NCBI GenBank assembly: GCA_016124445.1
Contig: WGNR01000017.1
Coordinates: forward strand, 91,358 to 155,357
Length of the DNA stretch: 64,000 bases
Direction of reading: 5' to 3'
Source of the DNA: a bacterium
GTDB lineage: Bacteria; Planctomycetota; Planctomycetia; Pirellulales; Pirellulaceae
Shown here: positions 16,792 to 25,487 of the stretch, one piece after another
How the letters are laid out: the number at the start of each line of letters is the position of its first letter
How positions within the stretch are numbered: the stretch's first letter is position 1
The notes under the pieces: model-generated
The model's input: only the letters and a program-made list of their open reading frames with translations
Told to the model about the DNA's origin: nothing
Databases searched by the model: none
Translations under genes and position numbers: made by a program

Positions 16792-18162
16792 TTAGGTCAA
16801 ACCGGTCAGCGCCCCGGATTTGCAATAGTCAGGGTTGCCGAACGACGGTTGAGGGTAACCCATCGCTTCGCAGATGCTCATCAGCAGGCGATTGTGCGGG
16901 GTCTTTTGAACGTCGATTGCCTGGCCCATTTTGAAGCCCAGACCGCCACCGACCAGCACGAACGGGACATCGTCGTGGGTGTGCGAGTTGCCTTTGCCCA
17001 GTTCGTTGGTCCAGATGATCGTCGTGTGGTCGAGCATGCTGCCGTCGGCCCCTGGTTCCGGCGTCTCGGCCAGGCGTTTGGCCAGGTGGGCGACCTGTTC
17101 GCAGTACCAGGTGTTGATCTTGATAAGCTTTTCGTACGCCGCTTCGTTCTTGTCCGGCTCGTGTGAGAGGCTGTGGTGCCCTTCGTCGATCCCCAGCCAC
17201 TTCATCACCGGCTGGCCGACGCTATTGGTAATTTGCAGCGTGGCGATGCGGTTCATGTCGTGCACGAAACCGTTGACCATCAACTCGATCTGCATCTTGG
17301 TGATCTGCGGGATGTTGTCGTTCACCTCGCGGACGTTCGGCGGCAACTCCGGAATGGCATGGTCCAGGTCGGCGCTGCCTGCTTCCTGGTTAGCCGCTTC
17401 CGCCTTCTTTTGCTGGGCGATCTCGGCCTGTAGTTCCAGTTCTACCTTGCGTACCAGTGCCGCGTGCGATTCCAGTAATTGGCGATCTTCGACGCTGATC
17501 AGCTTTTCGACCTTCTTGAAGTCGTCGGTCAGGTCGTCGAGCACGCTGGCCAGCATCGCCCGATTCTTGGCCTGGCCGTACATCTTGTCGAACATCTGGT
17601 AAGGATCGTCGATCGGAGCGACCGGTTGATTCGGTCCAGCGTACGACCAACGGGTCCAGGTATCGGCCCGGTCCGGGACCATCACGCCGAACTCGAGCGT
17701 ACCAAATCGCGTTTGCGACTCAGGCTTCTGTTGAAGTTGGTTCTTCAGGAACTGATCGATCGAGATTCCCATTGCCCAGCCGGCTGGCGTATCGCTACCG
17801 CCCTGGACGTCGCCTGGGTAAAGCTCGATACCAGTCAAGAGGCAGCCAATGCCGCGCATGTGCCCGTCACCGTCCCCCTTGATTTGGTTGCTGAGCCCCT
17901 TGATGGTCATCATCTGGTTCTTGAACGGAGCGAGCGGCTCCAGGATCCGCTTCAGTTCGAATTCGGCACCCAGCTTGTCCGGCCAGAAGTGCTTCGGAAT
18001 GACACCGTTAGGGCTGAAAACGAACACCAAACGCTTCTTCGGTGCGGCCTGGGCAGTCCAGCCCAAGCTGGGCAGACCTGCCAGCAAATTCGCCGCGGCC
18101 AAGCTGATGCCGGTCTTCTTGAGAAACTCGCGACGTGATAATTGGCTCACCATGGAACTCAT
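16792..18162 (-). CDS. DUF1552 secreted protein with Tat signal (first copy)
   Basis: Starting at the ATG at 18162, the product has 456 residues. The N-terminus reads LSRREFLKKTGISLAAANLLAGL, a twin-arginine signal, followed by VFVFSPNGVIPKHFWP and, further on, IKGLSNQIKGDGDGHMRGIG and TIIWTNELGKGNSHTHDDVPF, all typical of the planctomycete DUF1552 family. Function is unknown; the fold resembles phosphatase/sulfatase-like alkaline-phosphatase relatives. The start codon overlaps the stop of the DUF1592 gene as ATGA, so the two are translationally coupled, as is usual for this pair. An upstream in-frame start (18237) lies inside the preceding gene and is less likely. Confidence 0.88.
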   Translation of the reverse strand: MSSMVSQLSRREFLKKTGISLAAANLLAGLPSLGWTAQAAPKKRLVFVFSPNGVIPKHFWPDKLGAEFELKRILEPLAPFKNQMMTIKGLSNQIKGDGDGHMRGIGCLLTGIELYPGDVQGGSDTPAGWAMGISIDQFLKNQLQQKPESQTRFGTLEFGVMVPDRADTWTRWSYAGPNQPVAPIDDPYQMFDKMYGQAKNRAMLASVLDDLTDDFKKVEKLISVEDRQLLESHAALVRKVELELQAEIAQQKKAEAANQEAGSADLDHAIPELPPNVREVNDNIPQITKMQIELMVNGFVHDMNRIATLQITNSVGQPVMKWLGIDEGHHSLSHEPDKNEAAYEKLIKINTWYCEQVAHLAKRLAETPEPGADGSMLDHTTIIWTNELGKGNSHTHDDVPFVLVGGGLGFKMGQAIDVQKTPHNRLLMSICEAMGYPQPSFGNPDYCKSGALTGLT

Positions 18163-20519
18163 CCTGCGATCTTGGCTTGGTGGGGCTGGGTGGCCGCGAT
18201 CACAGCGATCTCGACCAGGAGGGAGCGGATATTGCATCCACCATTCTCGAACTTTTCGGTCAGCCGGTCCAACGTATCCGCTCCGTAAGCGGCGACCGGC
18301 TGTTTGACGAAGTGCTGGAAGGCCCGGCTGACGAACGCACGATGTGCCTCGTGATTGTCGGCCAGGTAGTGCACCAGGTCCTTTTCATTCTGAAACGAAA
18401 TATCCTTGCCGTCACGCTCTTTATAGGTTCCCTGAGCATTGATCGGCTTATTCTTTTCATCCTGCCGGAAGCGTCCCACGGCGTCGTAATGCTCCAAGGT
18501 AAAACCAAGGGCATTGATCCGGCTGTGACAAACCTGGCAGCTTTCGGGGCTGGTCTGCAACGAAACACGTTCGCGCGTCGTCAGGTTGGGATGCAAATCG
18601 GGACTGAGCGGAGTGAACGCCGCGTTGGGCGGCCGGAGCGTCCGACCCAGCACGTAGCGAATCAAAAACACGCCGCGATGAATGGGCGAGGTGGCGTCGT
18701 TGTAGGCCAGGCCGCTCATCAGGTAAGGATGCGAAACCACGCCGTGCCGCGTCGGATCGTCACCGCCAGTCTTCCGCAAATGGTCAGGGCTGGGGCCGCG
18801 CGGAATCTCTCCGACATCAGCCTTCTCGCCCGGCTGTGGTTTCCAGGCATCGCCATAAAACTGGGCCATCCGATCGGAGGTGTAACCCCAATCGGCCGTC
18901 AGCAGTTGACGGTAGTCGCTGCTTTCGCTCCAGACGACATCTTCCAGGAAACAATCGAGCGATCCCCGCAAGTCGGCAACCAGTTCTTGATCGAATTCCG
19001 GGAACTGCTTGTCGTCTTTCGTGATCTCGCGGATATGCCCTAGGTTCAGCCACTGATGCAGCATGTCCAAGGTTTTGCCGCGGGTACGGAAATCATTGAC
19101 CATCCGCCAGGCCGCATCGCGAACCTGCTGCTCGCTTTCCAGTTGATTGCGATAGACCTGATCCAACAGCCACTTGTCGGCCGGCAGCGAATCGTAGAAG
19201 ACCAGGGCCAGGCGATTGGCAGCCTTTTGCGACGGCGTGTCGCTGGCATCGGTTTGTGGATAAAGGAACCGTGGCGATTTGAGCGTCATCAACGCTACCC
19301 GGCGAATCGCTTCGGCATCGTCGGGACAGGCGTCCATTTGCCGCTGGATGTATAGCTGCTTCAAGTCGTCCGAAAGGGGCGCGCGGAAGGCCGTTTCGAC
19401 CAGTTCGGTCAGAAACGCCTTGAGCCGCTCGCGGTTCTCTTGCGGGATCTTGCGATTGCGTCGGTCGTAGTCAGGCCATAACTCTTCCGAGGCAACTACT
19501 CCGAACTCCAAAGCAGCGGCGGTCGTCGAATCGTCCCATTGGCGATCGACGGCAATGCCCCGCTCGAAGCCATAGCTTCGGTCGTCGGGGGGCAGCTTGG
19601 TTTGCAACGAGAACGTTGGCTCGACCATGTAAGGGATCAGGTTTCGCCGCGGAATGACCTGCTGCGTGCCGTGCGGTGGTACCCACGACAGCGAGATGCT
19701 GGCCGGCGGCTGCTTTGTTTTGCGTTTCCGCTGGATGAAGTCGATCTTGAATGGATAAACCCGACCGGCTGTTAGCCGCACTACTTCGCGGAACTCGGTC
19801 TTGTCGCCTGATTGGACATGATTGTCGATCAGTTCGCGCCCCTTCTTGCCGAAGTCCATCGTGAATGAAACGGTACTGTGGACCACGATCTCGTAATCAC
19901 CGGTCTCTTCAGCGATGACACTGCCTTCCCAGTAGATGTAGTAATCTTCGTGGTTGATGTCCTTGCCGGGGCTTCCTTCACCGAAATCGAAATCGATGCT
20001 GGGATCGACACGTTCAATCTTCTTGTTCTCGTTCTTCCAGCGAGAACCGGTGAAGTAGATCCCTTTCACACCACGTTTGTCGGTATACCCAGGGAAGCCA
20101 TAGAAGTGGCCATACAAATCGGCCAGGCTTTGGCGAAGCTGATTGCCGGTCAAACGGGCCAACGTGATTTGCGGCGGGCGATTTCGGATGCGGGCCGCTT
20201 CGCTGTAGAAGGCATAGTGCATGTAAGCAGCAACTGCTTCGGCTTCCGCCCCGACGCACTCTTCAGGCTCTCCTTCGGGCATCGTCTTGCCGATATGCGC
20301 GGCCAGTTCGCCAATGCTCGAGTCACCGACCAGTGCCCGTTCGTAGGAACCTTCCACCCCTTCACCCAACTCGCCATGGCAATCGGCGCACTTGGCAACG
20401 TAGACCTTCTTGCCCAACGTACGCTGGGCATCGTCGTCGGCCTGGACTGGCGATCCCCAGGCGGCAACTGCTAGCAGCGCAAACGCGAGGAAACGAAGCT
20501 GTGGTGGGGTGAGTCTCAT
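18159..20519 (-). CDS. Secreted cytochrome-c-like DUF1592/DUF1588/DUF1585 protein (first copy)
   Basis: The 786-residue protein begins with a Sec signal peptide (LRFLAFALLAVAAWGSPVQA) and a c-type haem motif CADCH near residue 41. A middle region around residues 150-290 (YYIYWEGSVIAEETGDYEIVV, YPFKIDFIQRK) looks like a PA14-type beta-sandwich, which binds carbohydrate in other proteins. The C-terminal half has DUF1592/1588/1585 features: HQWLNLGHIREITKDD, GVVSHPYLMSGLAYND, RGVFLIRYVLGRTL and a second haem motif CQVCHSRINALGF. These planctomycete proteins are thought to act outside the cytoplasm in redox or polymer-degrading complexes, but their reaction is unknown. It is the first gene of a coupled pair with DUF1552. 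Confidence 0.88.
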   Translation of the reverse strand: MRLTPPQLRFLAFALLAVAAWGSPVQADDDAQRTLGKKVYVAKCADCHGELGEGVEGSYERALVGDSSIGELAAHIGKTMPEGEPEECVGAEAEAVAAYMHYAFYSEAARIRNRPPQITLARLTGNQLRQSLADLYGHFYGFPGYTDKRGVKGIYFTGSRWKNENKKIERVDPSIDFDFGEGSPGKDINHEDYYIYWEGSVIAEETGDYEIVVHSTVSFTMDFGKKGRELIDNHVQSGDKTEFREVVRLTAGRVYPFKIDFIQRKRKTKQPPASISLSWVPPHGTQQVIPRRNLIPYMVEPTFSLQTKLPPDDRSYGFERGIAVDRQWDDSTTAAALEFGVVASEELWPDYDRRNRKIPQENRERLKAFLTELVETAFRAPLSDDLKQLYIQRQMDACPDDAEAIRRVALMTLKSPRFLYPQTDASDTPSQKAANRLALVFYDSLPADKWLLDQVYRNQLESEQQVRDAAWRMVNDFRTRGKTLDMLHQWLNLGHIREITKDDKQFPEFDQELVADLRGSLDCFLEDVVWSESSDYRQLLTADWGYTSDRMAQFYGDAWKPQPGEKADVGEIPRGPSPDHLRKTGGDDPTRHGVVSHPYLMSGLAYNDATSPIHRGVFLIRYVLGRTLRPPNAAFTPLSPDLHPNLTTRERVSLQTSPESCQVCHSRINALGFTLEHYDAVGRFRQDEKNKPINAQGTYKERDGKDISFQNEKDLVHYLADNHEAHRAFVSRAFQHFVKQPVAAYGADTLDRLTEKFENGGCNIRSLLVEIAVIAATQPHQAKIAG

Positions 20520-20829
20520 GATCTGTCGAAGCTCGCTTCACAGACCGCTCAACCGGCAAGAAACCGATCGCTTTCGAGGTTCAGAAAGCGACTTGAAGCG
20601 ACTACGAAGCGTGATAGGTGGGATGGTTCAAGGGGCGGGAACATCGGCAGGTATACCGACGCCTTACTAGTAATCGTCGAACCAAGCCTAAGTTTACCGA
20701 AGTTTTTTCCTGAAAACTTACAGCTGTCTCCATTTTACACGGCAGCGCCCAGCAAAGTCCACTAAGAAACCGCTGGGGTAATGAAGGGTTACGGCAAATG
20801 CTGGCCCGTCGATCGGTGAAAAACGCCGA
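20520..20829. other. Intergenic region upstream of the DUF1592 gene
   Basis: Roughly 310 bases with no supported gene. It should carry the promoter for the DUF1592/DUF1552 pair and the 3' end of the sulfatase transcript. I see no convincing hairpin terminator. Confidence 0.45.
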
Positions 20830-22311
20830 TTACTGGCTCTTCTTCTTACCTGTTTTCCCCTTTTTAGAGGCTTTCCCCTTTCCGGGAGCATAATCGGGGT
20901 TGGGCTCGCTGGGAACGATCGCTCCGACCTGCTTGTGCCACTTCAGCAGGTCGTGCAGCAGTTCGTCCCGCTTTTCCGGATTCGAGGCGGCCAGGTCGTG
21001 GTATTCGCCGATATCTTCCCGCAGGTTGTACATCTCGACCGCTCCGTTTCCGGGCAGCTTCGCTTCGCCGCCATCCAGCACCCATTCTTCGTGGAACAGA
21101 TGCAGCTTCCATTGATCTTTGTTGATCACCGACACTGGCCGCGATCGGAAGCCTGTCTTCACGTCCAACTCGCGTCCGCGAGTCACCGGCGAATTCAAGT
21201 AGCCAGGGAAATGCCAGAAGATCGCCTCGCGCTTCAGCTTACCGGTCCCGGTCAGAAGCGGCATCAGGCTTTCGCCATCAAGCACTTTGCCTTCAGGTAC
21301 CTTGATGCCGGCGGCGTCGAGAATCGTGGGATAGAGATCCAATTGAATGACCGGCACATCGGTCGAACTGCCAGGCTTGATCTTGCCGGGCCAGCGGATG
21401 ATGAACGGCTCGCGAATGCCACCTTCGTAGTAACCACCCTTGTTGCCTCGCAGCGGTTCCTGCAGCGACTGTGGCGTGGCACCGTTGTCGCTGGTATAGA
21501 TCACCATCGTCTTATCGGACAGTTCAAGCTCGTCCAACCTTTTCAGCAGGCGGCCGACACTTTCGTCCAGGTCATGCGTACAAGCCGCATACATCACCGA
21601 CTTGTGATTCTTCCCGCTGGGCTTTGCTTTGAAGTGAGCCACTGTCTTGGGCTGCCCTTGCAGAGGACCATGAATCGCATGATGCGGCAGGTAGCAGAAG
21701 AACGGCTTGTCGCGGTTTCTCTCAATGAACGAAATCGCTTTGTCGGTCAGCGTGAAAACACCCTTCGGGTCGGACGGAGGACCTGTCTTGTTCGTTTCGG
21801 TCCCTTCCTTCAGTTCGCCATTGCCAAAGGAGTCATACGTTTCGTCGAAACCTTGTTCACTCGGTTTGGCACCATCACGGCCATCCAGGTGCCACTTGCC
21901 GAAGTGCCCGGTGACGTAGCCAGCTTCCTTCAGTGCTTCGGCCAGGGTCAGGTTCTTGGAACTCAGCCCATCGCTGTTGGGCACCGGCACCAATCGCATT
22001 TCATTGACCGGTCCGCGTTTGGTACTGCCGACCGCATACAGATGATGCCGCGGCGTGTATTGGCCGGAAAGCATACAGGCCCGGCTTGGAGCACAGTTAC
22101 CGGCACACGCATAGCCTGACGAGAACACCATTCCCTGTTTCGCGAAAGCATCGATGACCGGGGTCTCGTAGAAGTCAGTCCCCTGGTAGCCGACATCTTT
22201 CCAGCCCATGTCGTCCGCATAGATCAGCACGAAGTTCGGACGCTCGGCCGCAGTCAAGCAAGTGACCATCGCCAGGCAGAAAACAGCAGCGAAAGATGCA
22301 GTACGGATCAT
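20830..22311 (-). CDS. Secreted arylsulfatase-type sulfatase
   Basis: The 493-residue protein has a Sec signal (FAAVFCLAMVTCLTAA) followed by RPNFVLIYADDMGWKDVGYQ, which supplies metal-binding Asp residues, and the sulfatase signature CAPSRACMLSGQY, whose Cys (about residue 73) is converted to formylglycine. Further features are GKWHLDG, a TSDNGATPQS active-site segment and GGIREPFIIRWPGKI. It hydrolyses sulfate esters, in this group typically on algal polysaccharides. The C-terminus is rich in Lys and Gly. It follows an EF-hand esterase gene on the same strand, but a terminator lies between them, only ten bases before this start codon. Confidence 0.93.
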   Translation of the reverse strand: MIRTASFAAVFCLAMVTCLTAAERPNFVLIYADDMGWKDVGYQGTDFYETPVIDAFAKQGMVFSSGYACAGNCAPSRACMLSGQYTPRHHLYAVGSTKRGPVNEMRLVPVPNSDGLSSKNLTLAEALKEAGYVTGHFGKWHLDGRDGAKPSEQGFDETYDSFGNGELKEGTETNKTGPPSDPKGVFTLTDKAISFIERNRDKPFFCYLPHHAIHGPLQGQPKTVAHFKAKPSGKNHKSVMYAACTHDLDESVGRLLKRLDELELSDKTMVIYTSDNGATPQSLQEPLRGNKGGYYEGGIREPFIIRWPGKIKPGSSTDVPVIQLDLYPTILDAAGIKVPEGKVLDGESLMPLLTGTGKLKREAIFWHFPGYLNSPVTRGRELDVKTGFRSRPVSVINKDQWKLHLFHEEWVLDGGEAKLPGNGAVEMYNLREDIGEYHDLAASNPEKRDELLHDLLKWHKQVGAIVPSEPNPDYAPGKGKASKKGKTGKKKSQ

Positions 22312-22320
22312 GAACCACTC

Positions 22321-22358
22321 AAAAGAAAAGGGCAGACGAACAAAGGTTTCGTCTGCCC
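22321..22358 (-). terminator. Intrinsic terminator of the esterase gene, directly before the sulfatase start
   Basis: On the minus strand an 11-bp stem (GGGCAGACGAA with TTCGTCTGCCC, 7-base loop) is followed by TTTTCTTTT. It lies about 40 bases after the EF-hand esterase stop and ends ten bases before the sulfatase ATG. Confidence 0.85.
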
Positions 22359-22396
22359 ATTATAGTTGGGTTTGCAGCCGATGAAACTCGCGGCGT

Positions 22397-23575
22397 TTAT
22401 TCGGTGGCAGGCTGCGGACGGGGTCGGCGCCGCGGGGTGGGTTCGACTTCGATCGGCTTGCTGCTCACTTCCACCTCTTTGCCCAGCAGCAGCTTGTCGA
22501 TGAAATTCTTTACCTGCTGGTTGATCTCGCTGCCGCCAAAACCGTGCCCGCCGCCGACGACATGGATAAAGGTCGAATCGACGCCTGCCTTGGTCAACGC
22601 ATCGTGGAAGGTAACCGATTGATCGAACGGCACTGTCGGGTCTTTGGTCCCGTGCAGGATCAAGAAGGGGGGATCTCCCTTCGAGACGTAGTTGATCGGC
22701 GAAGCGGCCTTGGCGACATCTTTACGTTCCAGAATCGGACCGCCGACCAAAGCACTCTCTGGCGATTTTGGATCGTTATGCCGAGCAAAGCCTTCCGGAT
22801 CGCCCATCGTCAGCAGGTTGGTCGGTCCGAAGAAATCGACCACGCCAGCGACGTCGAGCGACTGATCGGTGTTGGGACCAAGCTTGCCATCCACGCTCTG
22901 GTCATCGGCCGAAACACCCATAAACGCCACCAGGTGCCCGCCGGCCGAGCTTCCCCACAGGACGATGCGGTTCGGATCCCAGTTGTATTTCTCGGCATTC
23001 GCTTTCACCCAGCGGAGGCCTGCCTGGCAGTCGTTGATCTGGGCCGGCCAACTGGCGACGCCCGTCAAACGATAGCCGATCGAAACGGCCGCGTAGTCCC
23101 CTTCGCGAACCAGCGGCATCGCCCGGCTCAAAAACGGCCCCGGCGAACCACCCATCCAGCCGCCGCCATGAATCAGCACGATCACCGGCAACGGCTTATC
23201 GGTCGTGGGCTTTTCCGGAATGGCAATATCGAGCCGCTGCTGCTTGATCGATCCGTCGCCGTAGTTGATATCGCGGATGATCTTCACCCCTTCGACCTGC
23301 TGCTGCGGGCCTTGTCCTGGCCGGTTGCCATTTGCTCGCTGAGCCATCTGCTGCCTTATCTTCTCAAACGCATTGAATTCCTCCTCGGTCACGCTCCCGT
23401 CCGAGTCGGTATCAATTCGATTAAACAACCTTTGGGCTCTTTCCGGAAGTTCGTCTTGAACGATCTTCCCATCCCCATTGCGATCCAACCGCTCGAAGCT
23501 GATTTGCTGAGCCTGAGCCAACGACGCCAGGCAACCGATTGCCAACAGAGAGAAAACGGGTGACAAACGTTTCAT
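22397..23575 (-). CDS. Secreted EF-hand alpha/beta-hydrolase (BD-FAE-like esterase)
   Basis: The 392-residue product begins with a signal peptide (LLAIGCLASLAQAQ), followed by two EF-hand calcium loops at about residues 31-70 (DRNGDGKIVQDE and DTDSDGSVTEEE). Residues about 120-370 form an alpha/beta hydrolase: the HGGGW oxyanion segment, the GSSAGG nucleophile elbow, an ILHGTKDPTVPF acid-bearing strand and a GGGHGFG His. This matches carbohydrate or feruloyl-type esterases of the BD-FAE group. It probably trims esters on polysaccharides outside the cell; the neighbouring sulfatase fits polysaccharide use. It carries its own terminator. The C-terminal tail is Pro/Arg-rich. Confidence 0.9.
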   Translation of the reverse strand: MKRLSPVFSLLAIGCLASLAQAQQISFERLDRNGDGKIVQDELPERAQRLFNRIDTDSDGSVTEEEFNAFEKIRQQMAQRANGNRPGQGPQQQVEGVKIIRDINYGDGSIKQQRLDIAIPEKPTTDKPLPVIVLIHGGGWMGGSPGPFLSRAMPLVREGDYAAVSIGYRLTGVASWPAQINDCQAGLRWVKANAEKYNWDPNRIVLWGSSAGGHLVAFMGVSADDQSVDGKLGPNTDQSLDVAGVVDFFGPTNLLTMGDPEGFARHNDPKSPESALVGGPILERKDVAKAASPINYVSKGDPPFLILHGTKDPTVPFDQSVTFHDALTKAGVDSTFIHVVGGGHGFGGSEINQQVKNFIDKLLLGKEVEVSSKPIEVEPTPRRRPRPQPATE

Positions 23576-23718
23576 GGGCCAATCCTCAGAAGAAGTGCGA
23601 CATGGAGAATTCGGGACGGACTTGTCAGTTTAACCCCACTTGGCAGGGAAAGTCTCGCGAATTTGAGAGTTGGCTTGAATCCAACTGTCGAATCTTGGGA
23701 AATTGACGTGGGACAATC

Positions 23719-24954
23719 GTGAACGTGAAAATGCTAAAACTGGACTCCTCTGACATCCTGCCAACCAACGACATATATGGAAATCCGATCTTGTCCCAAA
23801 TACCACCAAATCTCGAACGTGATCTTTCTGCTGCTGCCGTTGCAAAAGACAAGCAAACGTTCAGGAATGCACTAAGAGAAAACCCGGAATACGTCAACGC
23901 TGTCATAGAATTCAGTACGCCGCTTATGATAGCAGTAGAAAACAACTGGGAAGAAATGGCCGAAGAGCTATTACGGCGAGGTTGTGATCCGGACCTTCGC
24001 GCGAGACGCCTGAGGCCCCTAGAAGAAGCAATCAGTCAGGGCAATTTCGAAATTACCAAGTTACTCCTAGATCATGGAGCGAAACCGCGCCTCGAAAACT
24101 CCTTCCTGGATTGCATGTTATTGGCGATTACGAAAGGCCATACCGACATCATGCGTCTCTTGCTGGAAAGGGGCACGGATCCGCATGTGGTTCATGAGTT
24201 GGCGGATGGTCGCAGACGCAACGCGCTCTCGCTGGCCAAAGATTGGGGTCGTACCGACATCGTCAAACTATTAGAAGCCGCCGGATGCCAGATGCCTGAC
24301 AATTCGGTCAAGCTCGATAACCCGGAAGCGGACATCGAGTACCTGATTCATCACTTGAAAGAAACCTATGGCGAGGTGAGTCCCCTGGCGATTACATCGA
24401 TCCTTCCGGCATCTGGCCTGGAAGGAGTTTCGATCCATCTGATTCGCGATAACCGAGTGGAAAAGTGCATGACGCTATTTACCACTGGCCTGAGTAACCA
24501 GCCGATGAAGCTACCGGAAGGAGAAGAGGACTACGAATTCGCCGAATTGATGATCCACTTGCCATCAGATTGGCCCCTGCCGGACGACTTGAGCCAAGCC
24601 AGTAACGAGGCACTTTGGCCGATCAAGTGGATGCTGCAGGTTGCCGCCTATCCTCGTCGAAACAAGACTTGGCTAGGAGGACAGACGACGGTTATCTCGC
24701 ACAACAAACCTCCCCAACCACTCGGCACCGGCACGCGTTTTACGTGCCTGCTACTCTTGGCCGACTTTGCCATATTCAGCCCCCTTTACCTTCCGAGCCA
24801 AAAGCTGCTGCACCTCTATTCGATGATCCCTATTTACACGGAAGAACGTGCGTTAGAACGGAAGGAAGGCGTTGCCGAGTTGCTCACGCGATTTTCAGAC
24901 AATTTGATCTCGAAGATCGTAGACGAAGGCCGAGAGAACGTAGCGTTACTTTGA
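23719..24954 (+). CDS. Ankyrin-repeat protein with C-terminal SUFU-like domain
   Basis: The frame gives 411 residues from a GTG at 23719 (an ATG lies four codons on, at 23731). Residues about 70-190 contain ankyrin repeats: TPLMIAVENNWEEMAEELL, RPLEEAISQGNFEITKLLLD, MLLAITKGHTDIMRLLLERG and NALSLAKDWGRTDIVKLLE. The C-terminal ~190 residues (VEKCMTLFTTGLSNQPMKLP, YEFAELMIHLPSDWPL, FTCLLLLADFAIFSPLYLP) match the suppressor-of-fused (SUFU-like) family. Both ankyrin and SUFU-like proteins are known as immunity proteins of polymorphic toxins, so this may be an immunity or antitoxin-like protein, but no toxin gene is adjacent. It is the only plus-strand gene in this stretch and is flanked by a REP-like hairpin pair. 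Confidence 0.8.
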   Translation: MNVKMLKLDSSDILPTNDIYGNPILSQIPPNLERDLSAAAVAKDKQTFRNALRENPEYVNAVIEFSTPLMIAVENNWEEMAEELLRRGCDPDLRARRLRPLEEAISQGNFEITKLLLDHGAKPRLENSFLDCMLLAITKGHTDIMRLLLERGTDPHVVHELADGRRRNALSLAKDWGRTDIVKLLEAAGCQMPDNSVKLDNPEADIEYLIHHLKETYGEVSPLAITSILPASGLEGVSIHLIRDNRVEKCMTLFTTGLSNQPMKLPEGEEDYEFAELMIHLPSDWPLPDDLSQASNEALWPIKWMLQVAAYPRRNKTWLGGQTTVISHNKPPQPLGTGTRFTCLLLLADFAIFSPLYLPSQKLLHLYSMIPIYTEERALERKEGVAELLTRFSDNLISKIVDEGRENVALL

Positions 24955-24967
24955 GCTGTTACACAGC

Positions 24968-25151
24968 GGGTAGCCCAAGTTGCTTGCAACCTGGGGAGGC
25001 GGAGCCGAATGGAGGCCGACAAGGCGCGTCGGGAACCATCCGCGAAATCCGAAAACCATTTCAGCTAAAAATACTCTGGTTGCTGCGAGCCGATTTACCG
25101 ATGCCTCTGGTCGCCTTCGGCTCCCCAGGTTGCGAGCAACCTGGGCTACCC
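24968..25151. repeat. Inverted pair of REP-like palindromes
   Basis: Two related elements face each other: 24968-25012 and 25112-25151. Each holds a GC-rich hairpin. The right one is a perfect 10-bp stem with a 2-base loop at 25124-25145 (CCCAGGTTGC facing GCAACCTGGG); the left, 24974-24995, has a single mismatch. The flanking GGGTAGCCC and GGAGCCGAA-type sequences are shared in opposite orientation, so the pair can also form a long cruciform. This resembles a REP/BIME element; it may also terminate the converging ankyrin-SUFU and nqrM transcripts. Confidence 0.8.
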
Positions 25152-25194
25152 AATTCAAGAGGCTCGCACTCGACTTGCCACAGCCGATGATCAA

Positions 25195-25476
25195 CTAGTG
25201 ACTATGCCCAGCCACTTCTTCGTGCTTTTCTTCGCTCGGCGTGTGATCGTCACACTCAGACGGTTCCTGGCAGCGTTCTTTTTCCGGGATGCGGCTGCAA
25301 CTGGGCGACGGGTTACTGCAGGCGTCGCAGATGGGGTTGCCGCTGGAATCTTTGAATTGATTCAAGCCGCCGCAACTTCCCTTGAGAGACTTGTTACGGA
25401 TAATGACACCAATCGCCATCAATGTCAGAGCAAGGGCGAACACACCGATCGTAATCAGCAATACCATACCAAACAT
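25195..25476 (-). CDS. nqrM: Na+-NQR maturation protein NqrM
   Basis: The 93-residue protein has one N-terminal membrane helix (VLLITIGVFALALTLMAIGVII) followed by a Cys-rich segment, KGSCGGLNQ and CDACSNPSPSC, typical of NqrM (DUF539), which is thought to deliver iron for the iron centre in the NqrD/NqrE subunits. The tail has extra Cys residues and is His/Glu-rich. It is the last gene of the nqr operon, 11 bases after apbE, the usual position. Length fits the family. Confidence 0.88.
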   Translation of the reverse strand: MFGMVLLITIGVFALALTLMAIGVIIRNKSLKGSCGGLNQFKDSSGNPICDACSNPSPSCSRIPEKERCQEPSECDDHTPSEEKHEEVAGHSH

Positions 25477-25487
25477 CGTGTTCTCCT

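Noticed and set aside
20935..22119. 394-codon plus-strand open frame
   Set aside because: Antisense to the sulfatase gene, which carries its full signature.
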